Positions 10,480-22,957 of a DNA stretch of 64,000 bases are shown piece by piece (the stretch's first letter is position 1; each line of letters begins with the position of its first letter). The position numbers were made by a program, and so were the translations under genes. The stretch is from Platerodrilus igneus. Lineage: Eukaryota; Arthropoda; Insecta; Coleoptera; Lycidae. Under the pieces are notes generated by a model. The model had not been told where the DNA came from and ran no database searches. It was given only the letters and a program-made list of their open reading frames with translations. Where the stretch lies: assembly GCA_036346225.1 (NCBI GenBank), contig JARFIW010000139.1, positions 4,774,001 through 4,838,000 on the forward strand, written 5' to 3'.

Positions 10480-11810
10480 AAATAGATCGGTTTGAGGAAC
10501 CACTTGCACTGTTAGAGACAAAATAAACGCTCTACACTAACACGTCGTCGATTAAAAATAACTAGGCTCCAGATGAGACCTACATAGATCATGCTACCGA
10601 GCGCATGCACTGCGATAATAAAATCAAATAAAGGTAACATGTCCAACTTAAATATATTAACACAGTAATTTCAAAAACCAAATATACAAGTAGGAAAATT
10701 TTGAATACACCAAAAGAATTGTTACGTTCCGTCCGTATAACTAAATAATTTGGGACATATTTAATTTAAAATTGCATATTCAGTACTGTTTCCACGGTTA
10801 TTTTGCATGTTTCTTAGCAAATCCAACTTACTTTCACTTTAAACGAGTATTTGTCTAACACCTGGCGGGTAAATATTTTCGTTTTATGTAATTAAATTTC
10901 ATACTCCCTACTGTACCGACAGTCATGTGCGAAGTTGTTGAGCGTTTCCGACTTCCCTCTAAATTGAAATAAGTGCTTATTCAACTCCATGAAGGTTTTA
11001 TTAGTACATGTAATTATGAATTAAATATAGCAAATGTACTCTTTTAATGTAATACTGAATCTGGCATTTTCCTTAAAGATTATAATACGTTTAAAAACGT
11101 GGTTTCTCGATTATTAAAGCATTTGTTTCGGAAATATTACAATCATTTAGCGACGTGTTCTATCAAATGGATTTTTCGTTATCAGTTGTTGTTGGCTTTG
11201 AGTTTCTAATGTGGGATATTCATTTGATTCGTTGTTGAATTTTTATTTTAGATCCATCTAATGACTTGTAACGCTCCGGATTAAGAGATATTCTACAAAA
11301 ATCACTGATAGATTTAAACATGGGATTCTGAAATTAGCTTGTACGAAGAAGCTATTACTTTGAGAGACGGAATTTTTCCAATACCGAAGTTATTTACGAC
11401 GATTGGTGCTAAATTACTTTCAACTAATTCAACTCATCAGTATGTATATGTATAGACATACATCCTAGGTCAGATAATTATTTGCTACTAGCTACTGGTC
11501 AAAAAAAATTAAAAGTTACTCTGTTCACCGTTACTTCTTCTGAATTTGATTTCCTTGGTTTTCCAAGATATGATTTTGATATACTGTGCCATGTGATCCC
11601 GTAGATGTCGACTATAACCAGTTGTGAGGCCGCAACGGAACGTCCGGTCAAGCTGTAAGAATTTCTATTTTTTGTTAAATTTTTCCAGTTACTCATCGTA
11701 CAAATGGAGGCATCACCGTGTTGAAATTAAGCTTACTTAACTCAAACTCGCAGAACATGCTAAAATTGAGAGAGGTTTTCTTGTGATATTGTCGGAGGCT
11801 TTCACGGCCG
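10480..11810. other. intergenic, nothing recognised
   Basis: AT-rich sequence with no coding frame or repeat that I can support. Confidence 0.5.
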
Positions 11811-11815
11811 GAGTC

Positions 11816-11913
11816 ATTATAAATATTTATGGTTCAGTGTTGGAACCGTGTCATTTTATAAACTAAGTTTATAAAATGACACGTCACAACCTGGAACCAT
11901 AAATATTTATAAT
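11816..11913. repeat. 98-bp palindrome (hairpin-forming)
   Basis: ATTATAAATATTTATGGTTC at the left is mirrored at the right end, and the centre is a near-perfect inverted repeat around TTTATAAACTAAGTTTATAAA. The arms are about 48 bp with a few mismatches. Just left is the GC-rich string GGAGGCTTTCACGGCCGGAG. It could be a tiny MITE-type element or a fold-back end of a larger repeat. Confidence 0.8.
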
Positions 11914-14900
11914 AGAGCTTTTCTTGTTGGGGTATTACATGTAATCTTTTTTGCCTATAAAAATTTAGAATACACTATGTAAAGTGTGACGTTTGTTAAT
12001 ATTTTTCTTTCAGAGACGAAAAAAAATGCATTTCGACTCGTAGCGTAGCTACTGGACTGTAATTTACCTTTACTATTTATCTTAATTACTTGTCATGCAT
12101 TATTTGTGGAAAATTTATAAGTATAGGGTTTGCATTTCTTTTAATTTCTGTTTTATATAAATACTAGGATTAAGATAATCAAGAAGAGTATTAATTATTT
12201 TTGTGTAGATTTTTGTATGAAAATTACAATAATGGGATGATAGGATTAATTAAGTTTTTCTATTAGAATTTTGTTGATAATATCTAGCCAGTTGAATGTT
12301 ACCTTAGGATTGTTTTTCTTAGAGATTAATGTATGAGTAATTGTATTTCAGGAATTTACTGTTAATAGAATAAGTTTGGTGAATTTTTATTTGAAATTAT
12401 TAATAATATAGTTCAATGTAGATCATTTGTGACAGGATATCCAGCTACCCCAGTCGTGTTAGAAAGAGGTCTTGATTTCGAGTTCTTTAATTATAACAAA
12501 AATTTAAAGTGCTTTACAATATTTAAGAGAACGGTAAAGTATAACGTGATAAATTTGGGAAGCCGAAGCAAAGGAGACCTATGCGGAATAAGTCCTCCGT
12601 TTAGGTATAAAATCGAAGGGATTGTTGTAGCAGACGGTTAGGCGACCCATAATATGACAAAGCGAAAAGACCTTTCAGGGTAAGTGATTAGCGTAGCGTA
12701 TCTTTTTGTATTTAGGGCATTTTATTTATTGTTTTTATTTCTTTTCGTTTAAATTTCGAATTTTTCCATTTTTTTTATAATTGATTCCACAGAAACCCAC
12801 TTCCGCACCACTGCAGTTAGCCGCGGTACCCTTATATTGTTACGGGGTTCCTGACCCTTCAGGGCAAATTAAAATTTATTAACGCAACGCTCATTTAATC
12901 CAACAAACCTTAGAACTGAACAATTAATGAAGTCGTTAGTAGATCATTAACATTACGTTGAAGACAATGCCATAGGTTATTACTAATACAAGGTTTAGAA
13001 AGTGTGTTTTTATACAGAATTTTTAAAAATAATGGTTTCTAGGAAATAACTCCTTGGTAATGGACGACTTTCATCTACAGTATTTAATATTGTATGGGTT
13101 CTCGCTGTGAGTTTAATCCGATTTTGTGAACGGATTATGTTAATGTAGGAACGACAAAATAGAGGAAAATTCTCGAGAAAATTGTGCTGGCATTAACGAA
13201 TCGAGCGCTTAACGCAACTAAAACAATAACAGAAACATCTGCAATAAAAATAAACACCATCAACCAACCAAAATACGAAAAAAGTATACTTTAAGTGGAT
13301 AATTTTCAGACATTATTCATGCTGAAAAAATCTAAATAGAATCACAAACCTGTAGGTAGAAAACGTGTACAACTGGCGCTTTTCATATTAAAAAAGTTAA
13401 ATATCTGAAATTAAATATCAGCAACGCACTACTGATAAATGACTTTAAACTTAAGAGTCACATAGATGTATAATAAATATTTGGTTTCACTTAATTTATC
13501 CGACAGCTGCTTCTTCAACTTCGTGTTTATATTTATTGACGTCAATCGGGAGAGATAAACCTCTGAAAGAAAGGTTGCGGCGAACGTACGATCAGGTAAA
13601 GCACTAAATTTCAACAATAACTCGGACGTTTATTGCTACCGATTGAAAATAGCACAGGTGCGTACAGTAATACATTTTTGTCAAATATCCAATTGCTTTC
13701 TAAGAATTATTAAAAGAATTATATATAAATAGGTATTTATATAAAATTCAATGCATAATTGAAAGTTGTACACTATCCACGCGTGCTTGACCATTAACTG
13801 TCTTTCGGCCACTTAATGTACGTATTTTCCTTATAATAAAATTATGTCTTAATTACTGCAATTAGTCATAGATCACCTACCATTTGAATGTTATATATTT
13901 CAAATTTGATTAACAAAACACAAAACTGTGTGCTTTTTAAAAGCTTTCAACATCACTTTCAGTTTGTATTCAAAAATTTATCTATATCGACGATTTCAGT
14001 GTAAAACCTCACATTAGTAAGTAAGTTTTTAACTGTTTAGTCCATATTGATGTTTCTAATTTTTAGTATCTTTGATAATGGTTTAAAATAAAACCGAAAG
14101 CTTAGATTTATAATAAAGAATACACTTAATTAACCAGCAGACCTAAAAGCCTGTTATTGTATATATTATATTATATATTATAATATATGAGCAAATTAGC
14201 AATACACCAAATTCCCCTATAATTTCTTTTCTAGCCCTGTTTAGCGCGTACGCTTAATATATATGAAATTTTACAATGAATAGCAAGTGTGTATGAAATT
14301 TTTCTTTAATTAATAAATTACTAACTTCTCTATTGGTTTTTTTTTATAATCTGTGCCTCGACCAATGAAAACTCTTATCTCAGGTTAATTTTGAGAATAA
14401 ATCAATATCTGCATACAACGTGAGTTCTGAACTGTATACAGATGTACGTGACACTGCCAGTCAAATGACCTCTAGTTAATTCTACATAAGCTATTTCTAA
14501 ATGTGACAGTGTAAACAATTACTTGAAAAATACGCACAGTAAAACAGTTTATATTAGTTAATAAATTAAGATTTCAATCGAGTATAACGGGTTAAATGTT
14601 TAAAATATGACACTGTTAAAACTAATACCTGAATTCCAATGAAACGTCTTTCTGCTGAACAATGAAGCTCCACTGCCTACAGCGACGACTTGAACCAGAT
14701 GCGGGTTCTTAACACCTGTAGATAAGTACGTTTTAAAATTGTGTATTACAGAATTTACGCTTTCTATTTTTAGGGTTTAGGATACGCCAAAAATCTTTAG
14801 ATACACTTATACTTATCGCCGTTGATCTTATCAGGAATCTTAGCTCCGTGCCGTGCCGTGCTCGACACCGAAGATTCAGCAATCCAAGCGTTTCTTATAG

Positions 14901-15059
14901 CACCACTTCGAGACTCGTCTGTACAACTTTGGTTGATCCTTTTCTTACGATGCACTTTATATAGATCCACCTTTTTGTAAGTTCCTCGTTCCAATTGTCG
15001 TTGAAGGTAACTATCTTTCTTTATTGTATACTTTCTTACTTTCACCACTACTAAATAAA
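11914..15059. other. intergenic or intronic AT-rich DNA, nothing recognised
   Basis: Short frames at 12429-12641, 13429-13617 and 14797-15048 show no domain, no splice context and no repeat partner. The stretch 14155-14190 is a simple TA-rich palindromic patch. Confidence 0.45.
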
Positions 15060-15929
15060 ACTTCTGGATTCAATTAATTCACATCTATTTTCCTTCAATA
15101 TCCAAACTCCAATTTCAAACTTTATAGTTCACGACAAAACTAATTTTTTCTACTTTAGAACAAATCCATCTTTTCAATTCAAAACCCCAAAATGTTTTAA
15201 ACTAGAAAAGCATTCATAAATTCTAAATAAATACCCATTAAAAGCATCAAAAGCTAGAAAATCATCACACAAATTCTGTTAAAATTAAACATGCAATAGT
15301 GAAAAGAAATAAAAAAGCATCTTCAAAATAAAGGCACATTTAAAAACAAATACGTTTCAGAAACGCAGAATGTAAAGAAACGCATTTCAATTTACGTCAT
15401 TATAGAAATTTCGCGTACGTGATTTTTAACATGAAGTAAATCCAAAACCCAAAACATTATCTTGACAAAAATAAAGCCATAAGTTTGTCTATGTGAGAAG
15501 TCAAATTAAAATTTCCTACACAAAACAGACTGGTGAAAGTACAAGAATTATAGAAATCCACTATAGAGAACTGGTATACTACGTGACCGCAGCATTGTTC
15601 CGGCTGACTAATATCAAATTCATAACTGAGAAAGCCCAGAGTGTTGACAATATCCTATAGCATGCCTTAAACTTTAAACGTAGTGCGCCGATAACCAATT
15701 GTGTCAGATGGAGGCGTTGCTTTATATATCACTCAAATTTGATAAACAGACCGTCTTATTTCTACCTGAGCACGATTCACATCAGTTTAAATTAAAAATT
15801 TACGTAAAAGTGAACATAGAAAATTAAATAATTATATTTCGTGAAAGTCGTGACAGAAAAATTTGAAATTAAAATAATAGTGAAAAATTTCCGACAAAAG
15901 TTTTGCCGGTAACTGAAAAACGGCTCCGG

Positions 15930-16080
15930 GACAATCTAAGTGACAGGTGAAAATCTAAGTAATAGATGAAACTCTGGGAAACTCTAAGTAATAAGTGGAA
16001 ATCTGGGAAACTCTAAGTAAGTAATAAGTGAAAATCTAAGAAATCTGGCAGAAATCTAAATAATATGTTATTACATTCCA
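15930..16080 (+). repeat. short tandem repeat inside LTR copy C
   Basis: About four to five imperfect units of 25-35 bp around AAATCTAAGTAATAAGTG and CTGGGAAACTCTAAGTAA. The same unit, reverse-complemented, occurs in copy B (55380-55440). Upstream of the LTR TATA box, this is where an enhancer would be expected. Confidence 0.65.
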
Positions 16081-16089
16081 AATTTGGAT

Positions 16090-16690
16090 ATGTACACTTT
16101 TAAATTTGTGAGTGAATTCCCGCCATTATTTTTCAAATAAACTTGTTAAATTTCCGCCATCCCGGACAGTTGCGTCGGCGCAAAAGAATGCGCAGACGTG
16201 GAGTGATGGCGCAAGTGCGCGGTGTGTGACACGACATTATTAGACAACGAGACGTCGAACGAGATGTTTACCTGTGTCGTTCCTTTGTTTTTCCTCTTTC
16301 AGAATGTAGGTTTCCTTTTTATCTGGCTTTATCGTTCCTTACCTGGTTGTTCCTTCGTCCTACCTACGATCAAAGAAGAGGGAAGACGCTAAATCTGGTT
16401 TCAACGATGGCATGACGTAACCCACTCCAAAACGAGATACCCAGAAATCAGCATGGCCCCTGCTCAAGGATGACCGCAAAATCGTGAAGCGTTCCACATT
16501 TTTAATTGAGTACTTTTTATCTTTTTTAAGGTGCAACTTGTATCATTGTAAACATATTTGGCATGTGATACAATTTGACACATAATTATGTCGTAATATC
16601 TTTGTTGTGCAATAATGTGAACATGGATAGTACCAGTGTTGCCAACTGCAGAAGTGGCTCTGAACGCGGACGCCAAAATTATAACAAAGT
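16090..16690 (+). repeat. about 600-bp dispersed repeat, copy 2, carrying a U6 fragment
   Basis: Partner of 8937-9545. It lies inside LTR copy C and is absent from the corresponding place in copy A (near 20700). The first half aligns with copy 1 up to the AATCTGGTTTCAAC block; the U6-derived stretch then replaces the matching part of copy 1; a GTTGCCAACTG end is shared. Confidence 0.55.
16434..16503 (+). pseudogene. U6: U6 snRNA pseudogene fragment (3' two thirds)
   Basis: From GAGATACCCAGAAATCAGC onward the sequence follows U6 snRNA: the AGCATGGCCCCTGC block, then CAAGGATGAC, GCAAAATCGTGAAGC and GTTCCACA, ending in a T run like the U6 terminator. The 5' part of U6 (cap-proximal stem) and an upstream PSE-type promoter are missing. 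The core differs from the consensus at a few bases (one CGC to CTC change, a missing AC). It is therefore a non-functional fragment, embedded in a mobile element. Confidence 0.9.
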
Positions 16691-16858
16691 GAAAATGTGG
16701 TAGAGATCTGGGAAATCTAGGAATAAATCCAAATTTGCAAATAAATCCGAATTTAAAACGATCTAAAATAGCATAAAAATATTGGTTTGCATCTACGCAT
16801 CGGAACACAAAACGGAGGATTATTTTAAGCATTGAATGGGTGTTTGGCCAAGCGGTAC

Positions 16859-16865
16859 TATAAAA
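16859..16865 (+). promoter_or_regulatory. TATA box of LTR copy C
   Basis: TATAAAA in a context conserved in inverted orientation at copy A (20524-20530). The upstream TGGCCAAGCGG resembles a polymerase III A box, but no B box follows, so a polymerase II LTR promoter is the simpler reading. Confidence 0.5.
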
Positions 16866-17976
16866 TCAACAAGTGAACTCAACTGAAAGCAATCCAGGGA
16901 TACTGGTCTACAGCACGCAGTAGCAGATCCAAGAATAGGGGGAACAAAAAGACACGCAAGGAAAACTACAGGTCAGAAAATTATCTAAATAGCATAAGGC
17001 ATTATTTTCTTTTTTTGAACATTTTCTATATTTTTTTATTATACCAGAATATTTATGTAAAGGGCCATTGAACTTTCAAGGGTGTTTCCAATAGAGTACA
17101 GTGTCATTTTTTCCGGCTTTAAACTAACTAAAGGGAGCTATAATTTTGGGGATAAACAAATTGATATTATTATTATTGATTCAGGGGTTTATTTTGTCAA
17201 ATAGTGAATGATATTAAGCTGTAAAGTGTATACATTTTCAACCAAACTTATTAAGCAAGTTAGGTTAATATAATCGCTACGTCGTCGTCGTTGCCGCCGT
17301 CGTCCGTTGCCATATTCCCATAATAATACAATAAATGATATATATGTACCTTGTTTAGTTTTTTACGCTGATTACACTTTTCGATATCTCATTTAGTTTT
17401 CGAGATAATTCGAATTTATTTGAGAAACGTTAACAGTACAAACTAATATAAACTTTAATAGATATCCAAATGATTCTTATTATCATTTCGGCTTCAGTAT
17501 CACATCATATAATTTTTGTGCAAAAGAAGATCAATTAGTTCGCGAGCCTTTAGCTGTAGTTCATTGCGCTGGAAATGGCAGGGATGTGATACATGGAGAT
17601 CATCTTACAGAACCGTAAACTCGGTATATGCGACACAAAGGACAGTTGGTAACGCTAATCTATAATGTGGAAATTAGCGCGCCCATCTGTCAATGACGTC
17701 ACACACTATGCAAATTATTACACGTAAATGACGAAATATGCAAAATTCATAAAATGTATTATAAAAAACCCCACACACGGGGAACTTACGTGAATATGTA
17801 AGCGTCTCACAGAATTACTTCCTTCAGGGTTGCTCGTCACTATGAAGCAATCATTCCTAATTCGGCTGAAGATATTCCAACCGTACATCAAACTGACTCA
17901 TTCGGAGGAATCACAATACCCGGGACTAATCACAGAATATATTAACAATTTTAATTAATTATTCTCTATTTTTCTG

Positions 17977-18010
<34 letters not shown>

Positions 18011-18052
18011 ATTATAATTTGAGTGGTAACGTTGTGCACTTTGTGTGGATTA

Positions 18053-18070
18053 AACTGAGCTAGTCGAGGC
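18053..18070 (+). other. tRNA-Lys 5'-end complement in LTR copy C
   Basis: AACTGAGCTAGTCGAGGC is the reverse complement of a sequence close to the tRNA-Lys(CUU) start GCCCGGCTAGCTCAGT. It lies about 100 bases before the LTR 3' end, as in copies B and D. Confidence 0.5.
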
Positions 18071-18174
18071 ATATTTAAATTTTAGGTTGTTAAGGGACGC
18101 AGCGGTGGCGGGCAGCAGGAAACTGAACGTTAATTACATCGGCGTGCAGCGCTATCATAGCAAAGAATATATAT

Positions 18175-19890
18175 TGCTGTGTTAATAAGGTCATTTAGGG
18201 GTAGTTAGGACCAATAGTATAGCGCACTTCATATAAAATACATGAGGGTTCAGAAAACGAGACAGTTTTCTAAAGAAAACAAGAAATATGATGATTAGGC
18301 TGGAAAGTGAATGACAACACCCTGTATATAAACCATAATCATAATTAATTTAGTTAATGAAAAATATTTTGAAGATTTATTTGAATAAACAATTTCGCAT
18401 GTCGTAAAACAACATCAACGCAAGCTGAAACGCGACATGCATGGATAACGCACCATTATTACGCCAAGAATCCCAATTAAAAAACCAGGTTTAATAATGC
18501 GTAAGATAGCAAACGCATATAATTTAATACATAAATTGTACGTGACTAGGAAGCTAAAATCGACACCTGATGCATTGGAAATAAACGAGGCATGGTGGAT
18601 AAAATCAAAGTTCACCAAATTTATTTGAACAAACAATGGTCTACGTGGTCTAGTAATATGAAAATCCGAGGGAATCAATGCTATTAACTCGAAATGGTAC
18701 GTGACAAAAGCAACACGTTGATTTTAATATACAATAAAATACGATGGAATACCCAGAAACCTGGTATGAAAGAATCATCCATAATAACGAACTCTGAGCT
18801 TGTCAATAGATAGACAATGCATTTAAATACGACCGGATTTGTAAACAAATCAGTTCAACATGAAGTAAGGCTTAGTTCACATCGCTTAAAAGGAAAATAT
18901 TTACGTGAAGTGATTTATTGTGAAGTATGAAATAATACAATGGTAATTATGGAAAATTAGGAGGTTTGTCATTTAAACCTTCAAAAACGTAAGTAACTAA
19001 AAGTTGTTTTAAATTAAATTCTAACATTAACATTAATAAAAAAGTCTCTAAATAATTACTGGATAACCACTCTGGATAAACGATTCTAAACAATTACTGG
19101 AGAATAATTTTGAATAATTACCGGATCAAATGAGGAAATGCAACACGCATTTACTTCAACTGTTAATTACCAAAAAGTTTAACAACGGACGCTAGAATGT
19201 CCAAAACAGATTTAACGTTGGGAGTATAAAATCACTAAGCTGAATACGGAAGCAGTTGGTACGGAGACCGATTCGAGCTGGAAACAACAGGTTAGCCAAT
19301 CTGAATGTTTTATTATTTTTATTTGTGAATATTTCGTTGTACATTTCTAATCTGAATAATTTAAAAATTAACCTTTCGTTGAATATTTCCAATTTAAATA
19401 ATTTAAATTGCTTTCATGATAATTTATGTGAGGGGTCGGCAAGGATCGTTTTTCTTTAGTACACGTAAATTACGTAAATATTTAAAGAAGTTGAATAAAC
19501 GTTCATGCGGCTTCAGTTAATAATAATAAGGGCGATTTTTGCTGGATTTTGATCAACTTTGGGAATGATATTATTAATTTTAATCAATTATTAAATGAAA
19601 GTTCTATTTATAGAATTTTAAACTTTACATACGTTGTAAATATTTTTGAGAACATTATAATAATTTGTGCTTAATGGTGTTTTGGTTTAAAGATTAGAAC
19701 AGCAAGTACAGGTAGAAGGTAAATTTAAAGTCTTTGTTTGACGTATTGTCGCAAGCTCCGTGTGTAATTAAAAACTGAGCTAGCCGACGCAATTAAAATT
19801 ATATTAAAAATCAAAAATTGACAGATTAAAAATGTTAACCTTTTTAATTCACAAAAAGGGCGTACGGGTCATTGCTACAGTATCACAACA
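18175..19890 (+). repeat. long LTR-like copy D (about 1.7 kb)
   Basis: Starts TGCTGTGTTAATAAGG just after a short TA stretch and ends TATCACAACA before a (TA)n tract. The first bases mirror the sense start of copies A and B (TA-rich then GGGGTA-type). The ACTGAGCTAGCCGACGC signature is at 19774-19790. The interior is strongly diverged from A and B and holds no gene. Confidence 0.55.
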
Positions 19891-19894
19891 ATAA

Positions 19895-19898
<4 letters not shown>

Positions 19899-19938
<40 letters not shown>
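19899..19938. repeat. (TA)n tract between LTR copies D and A
   Basis: About 20 TA units separating two LTR-like copies whose sense 3' ends face each other. Confidence 0.9.
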
Positions 19939-19941
<3 letters not shown>

Positions 19942-20523
19942 GTTTCCTGTCTCTAAATAACCTAAAATTTAAGTATGCCCCGACTAGCTCAGTCTAATCT
20001 ACATAGAGTGTACGACGTTACGATAACAAAGAATTTACCCCCCTTTTTATCTAACACTTTCCTACTTGAATGAGACAAACGAAATTGAGCAAGATTTGTA
20101 TAATGACGAAAAAAATATGTATACTCTACAGCTTGATAATATGATTCACTATTCGACAAAATAAACCCCCGAATCAAAATAATAATAATATCAATTTGTT
20201 TATCCCCAAAATTATAGCTCCCTTTAGTAAGTTTAAAGCCAGCAAAAATGACACTGTATACTATTGGAAACACCTTTGAACGTTCAATGACTTTCCTTTT
20301 TACGTAAATTTTCACGTATAAAAAAATTTTTGATGACCCTTTATATAAAAATTCTGGTATAATGAAAAATATAAATGTTCAATAAAAAAAGAAAATAATG
20401 CCTTATGTTATGACCTGTAGTTTTCCTTGCGTATCTTTTTGTTCTCTCTATTCTTGGATCTTCTGCTGCTGCGTGCTGTTGACCAGTACCCCTGCATTGC
20501 TTTCAGTGGAGTTCACTTGTTGA

Positions 20524-20530
20524 TTTTATA
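20524..20530 (-). promoter_or_regulatory. TATA box of LTR copy A
   Basis: TATAAAA on the minus strand in the same context as copy C (GGTACTATAAAATCAACAAG), which supports the assigned sense strand. Confidence 0.5.
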
Positions 20531-21044
20531 GTACCACTTGGCCAACACCCATTCAATGCTTAGAACAATCCTCCGTTTAGTGCTCCGATGCGTAGATGCA
20601 AACCAATGTTTTTATGCAAATTTAGATCGATATATATTTAAATTCGGATTTATTTGCAAATTTAGATTTATGTACCAATTTAGATGTGCTAATTAAAATT
20701 TTTACCTAGAACCCTAAATTATAAATATTAAAATTATGTTTAATTAATAAGTTTTCGCTTACGTTTTTCAGTTAACGGCAAATTTCTCTCATATAATTTC
20801 ACTATTATTTTAATTTCAAAAACTTTTCTATCACGACTTCCACGGAATATAATTATTTAATTTTTCTATGTTCACTTTACGTAACTTTTTAATTTGAACT
20901 GCTATGAAGCGTGCTCTTGTTGAAAGAAGACTGATTGTTTATCAAATTTGTGTGGTATTTAAAATACGCCTCCAACTCACAGCATTGGTTATCCGCGTCC
21001 TTCGGTCAAAGTTTAAGGCGTACTATAGGTTGCTACGTACCTCG

Positions 21045-22255
21045 ACGTGGCCTAAAAAAAAGAACCAAAGAAAGAAAACAACCGGGCTCAATCGGTGAGT
21101 AGGTGGGGTATTTTACCTAAAAAACAAAGGAAGGCCTGAAATAAAAACATACTCACTCATGCACAATTAAACACATACAAACGAAAAACCTATAATTTAC
21201 AAAAAAAAAGTACAAAAGCACAATAGTACCAAAAAAAAATAACAATCCATAATTAAAAGTTACACCTATCCACCCAATTAAAAGAAGTCATTTTTAAAAT
21301 GGCGAGCTGTCGTTTTTAGGTATTTACCGCCTACATTACTCAGCAACAAAAAAAACCCAAACGCAACCCGAAAGCTCTAAATGGTTATAAATATAAAATT
21401 ATTTATGCCACATTGGCAGTACAATGTCTTAACTAATAAAATTTTATAATTCGAAAAAAACAAAGGTAAACCAATAGTTATAAATCATCATCGTACGCCC
21501 ACGATTACGTACATATAATTAAACTGAGAAAATGATCACAATAGGTGTAATATTCATGCTTCCTATCTCACATCATGATAATCAGGTTAAGGCCACCAGT
21601 GTAGTTACCAAATGGTGTAAATATTATATTAACACTCACCCTCGAGTTGCCACCGTCGGGCTGGCTCCAACCGCCTCTAAAGACGGGGCGAAACAGAGGG
21701 GCGCGTGATCCCGCCTTGGGGTGGTTCTCCCATCATAACAAGGAGCGGCAATCCATCGTAGCTTTAGGGCTACCAGAAGAAGCACGTTGTATAGCGTGCG
21801 CGAAATTCCCACGAAGAAAACGGAAACAACAAAAATATAACGAATGTTTTCGTCGAGTACAAGGAAGAGAAAGTGAATATTAATTTTGTTTAAATAAATA
21901 ACCAGAGCTCCAAGTACTATTGTTGTTATTGAAACTAGATTACACAATTTGAAAACGCGGTTTTATCGGATAGTTCAATACCTCATTTCAACGAGTCTTT
22001 AGATGGAAATCACATAAGAATCAATTATACGCGGTCGTAATGTATAACAAGTTAACGGATACCTAAAACAAGGTAGTGACTATTTAATTTTAGCATAAAC
22101 TTTACGTTTCGAAATAAATAAGTTTAAAATAAAAATTTGTAGAAAGCGTACTTATTGTAAACAGGATGTTGTCGGCGTATGAAAGAGTAAAAACGGAATC
22201 GATGTAAATGAAATAACCAAATACCGCCAAAAATGAACGTAACAAGGTTGTTGTC
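21045..22255. other. 1.2-kb insertion in LTR copy A with a GC-rich patch
   Basis: Absent from the aligned part of copy C. It holds a GC-rich patch at 21640-21800, unusual for this AT-rich window, which on the minus strand ends in a GGTGAGT donor-like site. Frames overlapping it on both strands (21636-21947, 21647-21883) show no domain. It may be a further non-autonomous element or a captured exon-like piece. Confidence 0.4.
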
Positions 22256-22919
22256 CATACTTTGGGCTTTCTCAGGTATAAATTTGATAATAGTTTGTTG
22301 AAATGATGTCGATCACATAGCATTCAAGTTATATATAGTGGATTCCTTATAGCCCGTGTACTTTCACCCGTCTAGTTTTGTTTTGTTGTAGGAAATTTTA
22401 ATTCGACCTCTCGCGTAGCCAAACTTATGGCTTTTATTTTTGTCAACATAATCTTTTGGGTTTTGAATTTACTCCATGTTAAAAATCACGTATGCGAAAT
22501 TTCTATAATGACGTAAATTGCAATGCGTTCATTTACATCCTGTGTTTCTGAAACGTGTTTGTTTTGAAAGGTGCGTTTATTGCGAGGACGCTTGTTATGT
22601 CTTTGCACGATTGTGTGTTTATTTTAACAGAATTCGCATCATAATTTTCTAGCTTTTCTGGTATAAAATGAATTTGATTGTGTACAGATTTATTTATCTT
22701 ACTGAATGTGGTTGTATTATTGAAGGATGAGCTTCCCTGCATTAATTAAAGTTGACTGTGATCCTTATACAGTGTATTAGATGTTTGCTTTTTGCATAAT
22801 TTGCAAATTACATACTTTTCATAATAAAAATTGTTTAGCTTTCTAGCTTTTAGTACTATTTACATGTAGTGTGCGACCCTTGTAACCCTATGTACCCCTA
22901 AATAACCCTATTATCATAG

Positions 22920-22921
<2 letters not shown>

Positions 22922-22951
<30 letters not shown>
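22922..22951. repeat. (TA)n tract between LTR copies A and H
   Basis: About 15 TA units between two LTR-like sense starts that face away from each other. Confidence 0.9.

Positions 22952-22954
<3 letters not shown>

Positions 22955-22957
<3 letters not shown>

Larger units (their letters stand above)
15060..18162 (+). repeat. long LTR-like copy C, with two insertions
   Basis: Matches copy A (19940-22921) in inverted orientation from about 15070 to 17260, and the LTR 3' end at 18010-18162. The end reads TATCATAGCA at 18153-18162. Two blocks have no counterpart in copy A: 16090-16690 (600-bp repeat with the U6 piece) and about 17262-18006 (AT-rich, ending in a TA tract). Short repeats of AAATCTAAGTAATA type fill 15930-16080; copy B has the same repeat at 55380-55440. 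A TATA box lies at 16859-16865. The sense strand follows from the provirus at 58518-64000. The left end is truncated. Confidence 0.7.
19940..22921 (-). repeat. long LTR-like copy A, with a 1.2-kb insertion
   Basis: The sense start (minus strand) is TGCTATGATA at 22921, against a (TA)n tract. A TATA box is at 20524-20530. The tRNA-Lys 5'-like signature GCCCCGACTAGCTCAGTC is at 19977-19994 (plus strand). The region matches copy C in inverted orientation on both sides of a block at about 21045-22255 that C lacks. The far 3' end is clipped by the TA tract. The short frames inside (e.g. 19989-20315, 20904-21098, 22533-22742) are not genes. Confidence 0.75.

Noticed and set aside
16848..16858. TGGCCAAGCGG resembling a polymerase III A box in the LTR
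   Set aside because: No B box at the right distance; the adjacent TATAAAA fits a polymerase II LTR promoter.
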